DNA of 61,494 bases from assembly GCA_052148155.1 (NCBI GenBank), contig JBKQIY010000050.1:1-61494 (forward strand), written 5' to 3'. Both the position numbers and the translations under genes were made by a program. Positions 1 to 7,163 of this stretch are shown one piece after another. The stretch comes from JBBQER01 sp052148155 (lineage in GTDB: Bacteria > Actinomycetota > Acidimicrobiia > IMCC26256 > PALSA-610). A model generated the notes under the pieces. The model was not told where the DNA came from, did not search any database, and saw only the letters and a list, made by a program, of their open reading frames with translations. The stretch's first letter is position 1. Each line of letters opens with the position of its first letter.

Positions 1-516
1 CAGCACCGTGGCCATGAAGTCGTGCCGGGCAATCGGGTCGAGCATCGCCACCGGCTCGTCCAGCATGAGCAGCCGCGGCCGCCTGGCCAGCGCCAGGGTC
101 AGCGCGAGCTGTGCCTGCTGGCCGCCCGACATCTTGCCTGCCTTCTGCTTCAGCGGGATGCCCAGCTCGGCAAGCCGGGCCTCGGCAGATGCCTGGTCGA
201 AGCGCCGGTTCAGGTTGCGAGTCAGGTGCAGCATGTCCGCCGCCGACAAGTTCTTGTACAGCGGTGTGTCCTGGGCGACGAACGCGATGCCGTCCAGCGC
301 CGCGGTCGACCCGGCCGGCCGTCCGCCGAGGACGGTGATGGCGCCCGCGGACGGCGCCGCCACGCCGACCGCAAGGTTCAACAGCGTGCTCTTGCCCGCG
401 CCGTTCGGGCCGATCAGCGCGGTCACGTGACCGGCGGGGATCGCGAGCGAGCATTCGCGCAGTGCCCAGGTGCTGCCGTATCGCTTGCCCAGACCGCGTG
501 CCTCGATGACGTTCAC
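1..516 (-). CDS. ABC transporter ATP-binding protein (C-terminus beyond window edge)
   Basis: ATPase subunit of an ABC transporter, probably an exporter of the YtrB/CcmA-like class. The 172 visible codons hold a Walker A motif (GPNGAGKST, about residues 33-41), a Q-loop (VAQD), an ABC signature (MSGGQQAQ) and Walker B (LLMLDEP). The H-loop and C-terminus lie off the left edge. The GTG start overlaps the stop of the upstream GntR gene by four bases (GTGA), so the two are translationally coupled. A GntR repressor plus ATPase is the usual layout of YtrA-regulated export operons, so a permease is expected further left. The ATPase fold is certain; the substrate is not visible. Confidence 0.9.
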   Translation of the reverse strand, partial: MNVIEARGLGKRYGSTWALRECSLAIPAGHVTALIGPNGAGKSTLLNLAVGVAAPSAGAITVLGGRPAGSTAALDGIAFVAQDTPLYKNLSAADMLHLTRNLNRRFDQASAEARLAELGIPLKQKAGKMSGGQQAQLALTLALARRPRLLMLDEPVAMLDPIARHDFMATVL

Positions 517-1046
517 GCGACGCCCTCGGTTTCGTCGCTCGCCGCGCCGTGGTGGTCGCGACTTCCACCACGACGCTCACGGAAATCCCGCAGCACGCTG
601 GCGACAAGCGCCGTGATCCCGTCCTCGTCCAGTCCCGCCGCGTCCGCGCTCACGACCCAGCCGACAAGCGAGCGGCGCAGATCGGTGAGCTCGGGCAGCG
701 CGACCTGAGTCAGTGTCGCCTCGATGAACGTGCCCTGGCCGGGCCGCCCGACGGTGAGGCCCTTCGTCTCCAGCTCGCGGTAGGCCTTCAGCACCGTGTT
801 CGGGTTGATGGCCAACGAGGCGACCACGTCCCGGACCTTGGGCAACTGATCGCCGGGTGTGAGGTAGCCGAGCCGCAGCGCATGCTCGACCTGGTGCACC
901 AGCTGCAGGTAGGTCGGCACACCCGAGGCAGTGTCGAGCCGGAACTCGATCGGCGACACGCCCTGCCTGTCCGGCGTACCCCCGCCTCCGCCAGAACCGG
1001 GCGGCGAGGCACCCGCGCCACCGCTGAGCTCTTTATCTATGGTCAT
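513..1046 (-). CDS. GntR-family (YtrA subfamily) transcriptional repressor
   Basis: DNA-binding regulator of 177 residues. A poorly conserved, Gly/Pro-rich leader of about 30 residues precedes the winged helix (SGVPTYLQLVHQVEHA through GRPGQGTFIEA, about residues 40-108), which has the helix PKVRDVVASLAINPNTVLKA. The short C-terminal tail is typical of YtrA rather than of FadR or HutC types, which carry large ligand domains. It is coupled to the downstream ABC ATPase gene, its presumed target. The ATG at 1046 lies inside a 24-bp inverted repeat and about seven bases after a good -10, which implies a leaderless, autorepressed transcript. A later start before the winged helix is possible. Confidence 0.9.
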   Translation of the reverse strand: MTIDKELSGGAGASPPGSGGGGGTPDRQGVSPIEFRLDTASGVPTYLQLVHQVEHALRLGYLTPGDQLPKVRDVVASLAINPNTVLKAYRELETKGLTVGRPGQGTFIEATLTQVALPELTDLRRSLVGWVVSADAAGLDEDGITALVASVLRDFRERRGGSRDHHGAASDETEGVA

Positions 1047-1054
1047 AGGTAAAG
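1031..1054. promoter_or_regulatory. Inverted-repeat operator over the gntR start codon
   Basis: Two 11-bp arms, CTTTATCTATG and CATAGGTAAAG, are separated by GT and match as reverse complements except at one position. The repeat covers the ATG of the GntR gene and abuts its -10 element. A GntR dimer bound here would block its own operon. The assignment to this regulator is inferred from position. Confidence 0.75.
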
Positions 1055-1080
1055 AGTACAGACTGCGGTGTGGCTGTCAA
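1053..1080 (-). promoter_or_regulatory. Promoter of the gntR-ABC operon
   Basis: Reading leftward there is a consensus -35 TTGACA (1080-1075), a 16-bp spacer and a -10 TACTCT (1058-1053). The -10 ends six bases before the ATG at 1046, so transcription probably starts at the start codon. Confidence 0.65.
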
Positions 1081-1353
1081 GACAGCGCGGTCGGCCGCGG
1101 GAGCCAGAGTCGGAGGCTCACGAAATCCTCGGGGCACTCGGGCGCGCGGCGGCGAGGGTGTGAGCGATGACGTGCCGACCGGTCGCAAGGCGCGCCGCGG
1201 ATGCCTCTGTCGGTCCTCAATCAGTCCTCAGCGCAAGGAGAAACGACGAAAAGCGCCGAGGAACTGCGTACGGCGAGTTGGCAGCCGCCGGGCCAACTGG
1301 TAGCCGTCTAGGTTACACTTCTACTTTCTGAAATGGTTCTACGAAAGGGTCCC
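1081..1353. other. Intergenic region without a recognisable gene
   Basis: Lies between the divergent gntR promoter and the TIGR04255-type gene. I see no coding pattern. A plausible ribosome site (CGAAAGGG) precedes the ATG at 1354. Confidence 0.5.
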
Positions 1354-2178
1354 ATGTTGGCCGATAGCCATGAGGTGTACCCAAACGCGCCGCTGGCCTT
1401 CGTGACGGTAGAAGTCCGCTTTCCAGGTGAAACAAGCCAGGGAGTAGCGGGCGTGGTCCAGCGGGCGTTCCGGGAGGTCCTCGGCGACGAGTGGGTGATC
1501 GAGCAACTGACCCAACAGGAGGTCACGTTCGGGATCAACCTGGGCGGCCCTCCGGCTCAGTCAGTGCGTGCCGTGAACATTCCGCGCTTCACGGTAAGGG
1601 ACCGCACGAGCGCGGTCGTCTTGACATCGAACAGCGTGACGATTCAGACGACCCGGTACCCCGGCTGGCCGGACTTCCGAACCGTGCTCGAACGTGTCCT
1701 GCACGCAACGCGCGATCTCGCGGAGCCCGACGGAGTCGCGCGGGTCGGCATGCGATTCGTGGACGAAATACGCGTGCCAGAGGTAGGCGAGAACGTCGAC
1801 CAGTGGGCGCCCTGGCTCTCGTCAGAGATTCTCGCGCCGGCGATGACGGCAATGAGCAAGGCTGGGTGTTCTCCCGTTACCTGGACAGGTGTCGCTCAGT
1901 TCGGCCTTGGCGATGCAAAGCAGCTCGTTCTTCGCTATGGCCCGCAGAACGGCTATGCAGTCAGTCCGATCGGGCCGCTGCGCAGACTGAACCCGCCGGC
2001 ACCGGGCCCGCTGTTCCTACTCGACTTCGACAGTTTTTGGGAGCCAGCCTCGATACCTCTCTTCGACGTGGACGCTCTGTTGAGCGTGTGCGACACACTT
2101 CGCGCTCCCACTCGCTCGCTGTTTGACCTTCTGGTGACCGAGAAGCTGGTCAACGAAGTTTTTCGGAAGGAGAGCTAA
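1354..2178 (+). CDS. TIGR04255-type conserved protein
   Basis: Protein of 274 residues with no signal peptide or membrane segment. The N-terminal pattern YPNAPLAFVTVEVRFPG and the later DFRTVLERVL and RVGMRFVDEI segments look like the sporadically distributed TIGR04255 family, which has no established function. The ATG at 1354 is preferred to one at 1333 because CGAAAGGG stands seven bases before it. It opens a tight cassette: the next gene starts three bases after this stop and the third overlaps the second. Patchy members of such families often sit in defence or mobile loci, and here a decayed toxin-antitoxin module follows. The family call is by pattern and moderately sure; a defensive role is inference. 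Confidence 0.7.
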   Translation: MLADSHEVYPNAPLAFVTVEVRFPGETSQGVAGVVQRAFREVLGDEWVIEQLTQQEVTFGINLGGPPAQSVRAVNIPRFTVRDRTSAVVLTSNSVTIQTTRYPGWPDFRTVLERVLHATRDLAEPDGVARVGMRFVDEIRVPEVGENVDQWAPWLSSEILAPAMTAMSKAGCSPVTWTGVAQFGLGDAKQLVLRYGPQNGYAVSPIGPLRRLNPPAPGPLFLLDFDSFWEPASIPLFDVDALLSVCDTLRAPTRSLFDLLVTEKLVNEVFRKES

Positions 2179-2180
2179 CG

Positions 2181-2849
2181 ATGACAGACACGCTGCAACA
2201 AGCGCCGACGGGCGGTGACACCGTCGCCGCGCCGCCGGAACTGAATGTATCCAGAACCCGAACCATCGATGAGCTGGCACAGGAAGCTCACGAACTTGCG
2301 GACCAAGCCGGCCATCTCCGCAACGTCACCGCGGTGCTCGCAAGCGATGTCGGCGACGTTCATCATCGTGCATTCAAGGTGCAGCTTGAGACCAACACAG
2401 CGAAGATCGGAAAACGCGCGCCGACCGAGCTTCTGCAGGACCTCAACGACATGGGCTTCGGATGGCGCGACGTTGCGCGCATGGTCGGCGTCTCGGTGCC
2501 AGCGCTGCGTCGGTGGCGACAAGGCGAGTCCCCGACTGGCGAACACCGACGCCGGATCGCGGAACTTGTCGCCTTTCTCGGGATCCTCGCTCAGGATCAT
2601 CTGGTCGGTGACGTCGCGTCATGGATGGAGATGCCTGTTACGAAGGAGTATCCAGTCACACCTCTGGACCTTTACGCCGGCCAGAACCTGCTCACGATCT
2701 TCGACCTCGCGAGCGACAACATCACGCCCGATCGAGCGCTCGATGAGGCAGAACCAGGCTGGCGGGACCGCTATCAGTCCGACTACGAGGTATTCCGTGC
2801 CGGCGACGGACAGCCCGCGATTCGCGCTCGGTCGTCCGTCGACAGGTGA
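2181..2849 (+). CDS. HTH protein, second gene of unknown cassette
   Basis: Protein of 222 residues. A charged, largely helical N-terminal half (about 1-85) is followed by a helix-turn-helix of the Xre/MerR-like kind (about 90-120: WRDVARMVGVSVPALRRWRQG) and a C-terminal helical region (about 125-205). The layout resembles Xre/MbcA/ParS-type antitoxins, where an HTH precedes a toxin-binding domain, but no RES toxin lies next to it. It starts directly after the TIGR04255-type gene and its stop overlaps the next start by four bases (GTGA), so the three proteins are made together. It may regulate the cassette or neutralise its neighbour. DNA binding is likely; the role is inferred. Confidence 0.7.
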   Translation: MTDTLQQAPTGGDTVAAPPELNVSRTRTIDELAQEAHELADQAGHLRNVTAVLASDVGDVHHRAFKVQLETNTAKIGKRAPTELLQDLNDMGFGWRDVARMVGVSVPALRRWRQGESPTGEHRRRIAELVAFLGILAQDHLVGDVASWMEMPVTKEYPVTPLDLYAGQNLLTIFDLASDNITPDRALDEAEPGWRDRYQSDYEVFRAGDGQPAIRARSSVDR

Positions 2850-3541
2850 CTCTCGCGAGTTACGACGATTCTGGCGAGTTGTACCTGACTCGCGGCGATG
2901 AAGTGAAACCGAATCGGCCACTGTTCACCGGCGACGTCTTCCTCGATGTCGCGGTCCCGGGAGTGCAGGACGGCGGGCTCGTGATCGTCGTGGCGCATCC
3001 GTGCAGTCTCCGCGGGGCACAAGGGCGCCTGCTCGAGAGGAGCCTCGTGTCCGTCGTGCACTCACATGACAAAGTGAGCCGCACCAGTTGGCCGAATGGC
3101 TTCTACGACCGGATGCCGCTTCCTGACCTCGACGAGCATGGCTTCTGCGTCGCGCTGTTGGATCAGCTCGGATCAGCTGCAACCGCCGACCTCACTGCGT
3201 CGGTCCGCGTCGCGTGCCTTTCGGAGATGGGTATCAACATGCTCCAGCAGCGTCTGACCTTTCATCTGACCCGCGCGGCGATTCCAACGTTTCAATTCCA
3301 CCAAGCCTTCGCGCACACGATGATCGAAGCCGACCTCCTTGAGGATTGGAGTGACACTCTCACCGACGCCGGATACAGCACGGCGGAAGCGACCGCGCTG
3401 TTTGAAGATTTCATCCGGCATGGCGACCCGAGTCTCCAAACCCGCCTGCTAGATCCGGAATTGCGATCAGCAGTTCGAACAGCGTGCGTTCGACAGGCTC
3501 GCCTTCTCGCTGAGGACGGAGAAACCCACGGGTCGTCGTGA
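2846..3541 (+). CDS. Conserved protein of unknown function, third gene of cassette
   Basis: Protein of 231 residues that I do not recognise. Notable parts are an early beta-rich stretch (SGELYLTRGDEVKPNRPLF, about 9-27), GDVFLDVAVPG, and VIVVAHPCSLRG (about 47-58) with an invariant-looking His-Pro-Cys. The second half is helical and acidic. There are no membrane segments. It starts at a GTG overlapping the stop of the HTH gene. Strict coupling to an HTH protein and a TIGR04255-type protein suggests the three act as one system. The His/Cys motif could bind a metal or be catalytic, but nothing in the sequence settles that. Confidence 0.65.
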   Translation: MTLASYDDSGELYLTRGDEVKPNRPLFTGDVFLDVAVPGVQDGGLVIVVAHPCSLRGAQGRLLERSLVSVVHSHDKVSRTSWPNGFYDRMPLPDLDEHGFCVALLDQLGSAATADLTASVRVACLSEMGINMLQQRLTFHLTRAAIPTFQFHQAFAHTMIEADLLEDWSDTLTDAGYSTAEATALFEDFIRHGDPSLQTRLLDPELRSAVRTACVRQARLLAEDGETHGSS

Positions 3542-3547
3542 TGTCCC

Positions 3548-3769
3548 GTGGACGACGCGTTCGTCGAACAAGCACGCCGACATGCTGGCCAGCGCGGGCT
3601 GTCGGGATACGTGAACCAAGCACTACGTCGCCGGCTGCAGCGCGATCGGCTCATCACTTTCTTGGACGAGGCCGACGAGTACGCGGGTCCGGTCGACGAG
3701 TCTGTGATGGAAGAGGTTCGACGCGAATGGCCCGCCGCCGCGTCACCTCGCCGTCGTCGCCGCGCCTGA
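3548..3769 (+). CDS. VapB-like antitoxin, apparently N-terminally truncated
   Basis: Protein of 73 residues from a GTG. The segment FVEQARRHAGQRGLSGYVNQ followed by ALRRRLQRDRLITFL and a C-terminal VMEEVRREWP matches the actinobacterial VapB type. Family members normally begin with about eight more residues forming the ribbon-helix-helix beta strand. Here the upstream reading frame is closed by the TGA of the preceding gene, so that strand is missing or eroded. Its 3' end overlaps the toxin start at 3727. DNA binding may be lost while toxin binding (C-terminus) could persist. Confidence 0.6.
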   Translation: MDDAFVEQARRHAGQRGLSGYVNQALRRRLQRDRLITFLDEADEYAGPVDESVMEEVRREWPAAASPRRRRRA

Positions 3770-4143
3770 TCCTCGACGCCGGCTCAGTCATCGCGTTGGC
3801 GCGCAACGATCCGCGCGTCTGAGCGTTCGTCCGACGCGCGGTCGCGCTCGAAGCCGAAGTGCGCGTGCCCGTCGTTGTCGTCGCCGAAACGCTACGCGGC
3901 ACCCAACGCGACGCTTCTGTGCATCGCGTGCTCAACGCGGTCGCGGACACGGTACCGATCGGCGAAGCGGTCGGACGGCGCGCCGGGGCGCTGCTCTGGC
4001 TTGCCGGTCGTTCCGAAACGGTCCATGGCATCGTCGTTGCCGAAGTGATCGAGACCCGCGGTGCGGAGATCCTCACGGGCGACGCCGCCGACTTGAGCGC
4101 GCTTTCGAACGTCGAGCGAAGCGTCACGATTCACGCGCTGTAG
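3727..4143 (+). pseudogene. VapC-type PIN toxin gene, interrupted by an in-frame TGA
   Basis: The frame from ATG 3727 to the TAG at 4143 would give a 138-residue PIN-domain RNase but is stopped by TGA at 3820-3822 (codon 32). On both sides the family pattern is clear: LILDAGSVIALAR (first Asp, residue 17), VVVVAETLRG (Glu 54) and ILTGDAADLSAL (Asp 119). In this VapC type the residue after RRV is usually Trp, so TGG to TGA explains the stop. The third acidic position, normally Asp in VVDA, reads His here (TVHG, residue 100). The toxin is therefore probably inactive by two routes. No downstream restart would restore the first Asp. Confidence 0.8.
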
Positions 4144-4237
4144 CAGCGTATCGACACGCGCAACTCGCTCAAGCCTGTCACGGGTCTCGGTGCTTCATGG
4201 CGCGCACCTCTACTCGGGGCGTTGCGCAAGCCAGCCG

Positions 4238-5647
4238 TCACGACAAGTTGATCGTCGGGGCGCTGGTGTGTTGTGCCGATGGTGTTGTGGCGGAGTGCGG
4301 GTCGGGTTGCTGCATGGAGGGCTTGTTTGTGGGCTGGTGCGACGGGAGTCGTACGCGGACGTTGAGGCCGCCGCCGGGTTGCGGGCTGAGCGCGAGCGTT
4401 CCGTGGTGCGAGGTGACGATGGCGTCGACAATCGAAAGGCCCAGGCCGAGTCCTGCGTCGTTGGAGCTGCGGTCGGGCTGAGCTTTTCGGAACGGCTCGA
4501 GCAAAGCGGAGACCGTTTCGGGGTCGATGTTCGGGCCTGTGTTGGTGACGTCGAGCTGGCTCATGTCGCCGTCGGGTTGGGTGCTGACCCGGACGGTCCC
4601 GTCCGGGATGTTGTGACGGATGGCGTTCTCGACGAGGTTGGCGATGAGGCGCTCGACGAGGGCCGAGTCGCCGTGTACCCAGCCCGGTCGTAGATCGGAC
4701 TCCACCGAGACACCGTGGTGTGCCGCCTCGGTCGAGGCCTGCTCCACGACGTTGGCAGCGGTCGCCGCGAGGTCGATCGCACCCCACCGTTCGATGCCGC
4801 GTTCGGAGCGCGCCAAGGTGAGGAGCGCGTCGATGAGCACTTCGGTGTCTTCGCTGTTCGTTCGGAGCTGCTCGAGGATGGCGCGCAGCTCGTTCGGGCT
4901 GGCCGACTGGTTGGCCAACGCTTCGTCGATGAGGACGCGTTCGGTCGCGAGCGGTGTGCGCAGTTCGTGGGATGCGTTCGCGACAAATCGGTGCTGGCTG
5001 GCGAACGCGCGGTCCAGACGGGCGAGCATGGCGTCGAAGGTGTCGGCGAGCTGTTTGATTTCGTCGTTGGGGCCACGCATGTTGATCCGGGCGTCCAAGG
5101 TCCGTTCGGACAGCTTCCGGGCGGCATCGGTGATGCGGTGGACGGGTTGCAGCACCCGGCCGGCGATCCACCACGACAACGCGAGCGACACGATGGCCAT
5201 GACGGCTAACGCCAGTCCGGATTCGAGCGCGAAGCTGTGCAGGACGTGGGCCTCGCTGGCCGCGACGGTTGCTGTGAGCTGGCGGACCTGGGCGGGCGGC
5301 GGTCCGGCGATCCCCCCGACGCTGCCCGCCTGACCGCCCGGGCCGACGGTCGAGCCGCCGACGCGGTACACGAAGCCCGCGCCCGATGCCTCGACCGCGT
5401 GTTGGCAGGCGTTGACGCTCAGGATCGGGCCCGGGCCTGACGCACGCGCGGATCCGATCGTTTGTTGCAAGGGGATGTGGGTCTTGGTGCAAATGATCGA
5501 GACTGCGGTTGCCGGTCCCTGCTCTCGGCGCTTGACGAGGACGTAACTGACACTCAGCAGCGCGGCACCGCTGATGAGAAACAGGGCGGTATAGGTGAGC
5601 GTCAGGCGCAAGCGGATGCCGGGATGCGGCCACCGGATCGCTCTCAC
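4238..5647 (-). CDS. Two-component sensor histidine kinase
   Basis: Membrane kinase of 469 residues. A first transmembrane helix (about 15-37) leads to an extracytoplasmic loop containing two cysteines (53 and 81) and a Gly/Pro-rich stretch. A second helix (about 142-163) is followed by HAMP, HisKA with the phospho-accepting His in ASHELRTPL (His 227), and an ATPase domain with N-box NLVENAIRHN and G-box GLGLGLSIV. The C-terminus is a basic Ser/Pro/Gln tail. The GTG start overlaps the response-regulator stop (GTGA), so regulator and kinase form one operon. It is divergent from an export operon that it probably controls. The signal sensed is unknown; the paired cysteines could form a disulfide. 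Confidence 0.95.
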   Translation of the reverse strand: MRAIRWPHPGIRLRLTLTYTALFLISGAALLSVSYVLVKRREQGPATAVSIICTKTHIPLQQTIGSARASGPGPILSVNACQHAVEASGAGFVYRVGGSTVGPGGQAGSVGGIAGPPPAQVRQLTATVAASEAHVLHSFALESGLALAVMAIVSLALSWWIAGRVLQPVHRITDAARKLSERTLDARINMRGPNDEIKQLADTFDAMLARLDRAFASQHRFVANASHELRTPLATERVLIDEALANQSASPNELRAILEQLRTNSEDTEVLIDALLTLARSERGIERWGAIDLAATAANVVEQASTEAAHHGVSVESDLRPGWVHGDSALVERLIANLVENAIRHNIPDGTVRVSTQPDGDMSQLDVTNTGPNIDPETVSALLEPFRKAQPDRSSNDAGLGLGLSIVDAIVTSHHGTLALSPQPGGGLNVRVRLPSHQPTNKPSMQQPDPHSATTPSAQHTSAPTINLS

Positions 5648-6300
5648 ACGGCCGCCAAGCGGTAGCCGACACCGATGACGGTCTCGATCATGGGCGGGTC
5701 GCCGAGCTTGCGGCGGAGGTTGGCCACCGTCACCCGCACCGTGTTGGTGAACGGGTCGGCGTGCGCGTCCCAGATACGTTCGAGCAGCTCCTCGGCACTG
5801 ACGACCCGGCCGGACGCGGCCATGAGCACCTCGAGGACGCCGAACTCTTTATTGGTAAGCGCGAGCGAGCGGCCGTCCCGCTCGGCGTAGCGGCGGCCCG
5901 CGTCGAGGGTGACGGAACAGACGGTGAGCACCGGCGGCAGCGCCAGGGATGCGCGTCGACCCAGTGCCCGGATGCGGGCGACGAGTTCGGCCAGCGCGAA
6001 CGGCTTGGTGAGGTAGTCGTCAGCTCCGATGGCGAGCCCATCGACTCGTTCATCGACGGTGCCCGATGCGGTCAGCATCAAGATCCGCGTCTCGCCACCG
6101 GCAAGTTGACGGCACACTTCGTCGCCGTGGACGGCGGGGAGGTCGCGGTCGAGGACGACGACCTCGTAGTTGGTCTCGGCCGCGAGTCGAAGGGCGGTCT
6201 TGCCGTCGTAGGCCACGTCGACGGCGATGCCCTCTCGGCGCAGGCTGCGGGCGATCGAGTCGGCCATGACGCGGCGGTCCTCCACGACAAGCAATCTCAT
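5644..6300 (-). CDS. OmpR/PhoB-family response regulator
   Basis: Protein of 218 residues. The N-terminal receiver has the acidic pair Glu7-Asp8, the phospho-acceptor Asp51 (VVVLDRDLP), Thr77 and Lys99 (YLTKPF). The C-terminal winged helix (about 125-215) ends in the usual RRKLGDPPMIETVIGVGYRL. All catalytic positions are intact, so it should be a phosphorylation-controlled DNA-binding regulator. It is the first gene of the operon with the kinase and is transcribed away from the lipoprotein/exporter operon at 6428. The 127-bp divergent spacer holds 11-bp-spaced ATAAA repeats that suit this regulator class. Confidence 0.95.
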   Translation of the reverse strand: MRLLVVEDRRVMADSIARSLRREGIAVDVAYDGKTALRLAAETNYEVVVLDRDLPAVHGDEVCRQLAGGETRILMLTASGTVDERVDGLAIGADDYLTKPFALAELVARIRALGRRASLALPPVLTVCSVTLDAGRRYAERDGRSLALTNKEFGVLEVLMAASGRVVSAEELLERIWDAHADPFTNTVRVTVANLRRKLGDPPMIETVIGVGYRLAAV

Positions 6301-6323
6301 CGGGCCATGGTCGCGCCCGGAGC

Positions 6324-6339
6324 ATAAATCTCCGATAAA
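6324..6339. promoter_or_regulatory. Candidate response-regulator binding repeats
   Basis: ATAAA occurs at 6324 and 6335, exactly 11 bp apart, in the spacer between the two divergent operons. A related TTTAT lies at 6359. Tandem repeats one helical turn apart are the usual OmpR/PhoB site layout. The short motif makes this tentative. Confidence 0.35.
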
Positions 6340-6427
6340 AGGCCGTCCTTACGCCGGCTTTATCTCCCTGGGCGTACAACGCCTCACGTTGAAGCCCCAC
6401 GTTGAACCCGTGTGAGGGAGATTCGAA

Positions 6428-7159
6428 ATGGCCAACCTGTACCGAGGATTCTGTGTGTTCGCGGTCGCTGCGACGGTCACGTTCGGGCTCGCAGGATGCG
6501 GGAGTTCCAGTTCCCCGCAGGTCGCGAGCTTGGGACACTCGAACACGACGGATCCCAGCTCGACGACCACGTTGCCGAAAGGCAATCCAACCCAGCTGCT
6601 CGACGAATGGGCAAGCTGCATGCGCGGCAACGGGACACCCAACGTCGCCGACCCGACCATCGACGCCAACGGCGTCATCCACATCGTGATGCCCGCCCAG
6701 GCCGGCGGGCAAGGACAGAGCCTCTCGGTCGGTGCTGGCGGGAACGCGGGCGGTCCCGGCGGCGGACCGTGCGGCGCCTACCTGAATGCGGCAACGTCGG
6801 CGCTGCGCGGCGGGACGCCACTGCAGAAACCCGATCCGGCCAAGCTGTTGAAGTTCTCGGAGTGCATGCGCGCCGGCGGCATCCCTGATTTCCCCGACCC
6901 GTCGGGCGACGGAATACATCTCAGCGGCGGCCCCGGAAGTGACCTCAACCCCAACAACCCGACCTTCCAGTCGGCGTCGAAGCTGTGCGCCAAAAAGGCC
7001 GGCGTCCCCATGTTGGCGGGCGGCGCCGCCCCGCGGGGCGCCATCCAGATCACGAGCGGCGGTCCGATCGGTGGGCCCGGCGGAAATGGCGGCGCAGGCG
7101 CCGGAGTCGTCCTGGGCGCTGCACCGGCAGGCTCCCAGACGTCGAGTGCCGGGAAGTAG
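6428..7159 (+). CDS. Secreted lipoprotein with duplicated Cys motif
   Basis: Protein of 243 residues. The signal peptide ends in the lipobox LAGC (Cys at about 24), so it should be anchored to the outer face of the membrane. After a Ser/Thr linker, two related segments appear: WASCMRGNGTPNVADP (about 61-76) and FSECMRAGGIPDFPDP (about 143-158), each followed later by a further cysteine. The rest is Gly-rich. A GAGGGAG ribosome site precedes the ATG. It is the first gene of an operon with a membrane-fusion protein, an ABC ATPase and a FtsX-type permease, and probably serves that exporter or the nearby sensor kinase. Its biochemical role is unknown. Confidence 0.85.
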   Translation: MANLYRGFCVFAVAATVTFGLAGCGSSSSPQVASLGHSNTTDPSSTTTLPKGNPTQLLDEWASCMRGNGTPNVADPTIDANGVIHIVMPAQAGGQGQSLSVGAGGNAGGPGGGPCGAYLNAATSALRGGTPLQKPDPAKLLKFSECMRAGGIPDFPDPSGDGIHLSGGPGSDLNPNNPTFQSASKLCAKKAGVPMLAGGAAPRGAIQITSGGPIGGPGGNGGAGAGVVLGAAPAGSQTSSAGK

Positions 7160-7163
7160 CCCG

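Noticed and set aside
3820..3822. UGA read as Trp or as selenocysteine in the VapC gene
   Set aside because: No other gene here uses UGA as sense, no selenocysteine-type hairpin is evident, and the toxin has a second lesion, so a nonsense mutation is simpler.
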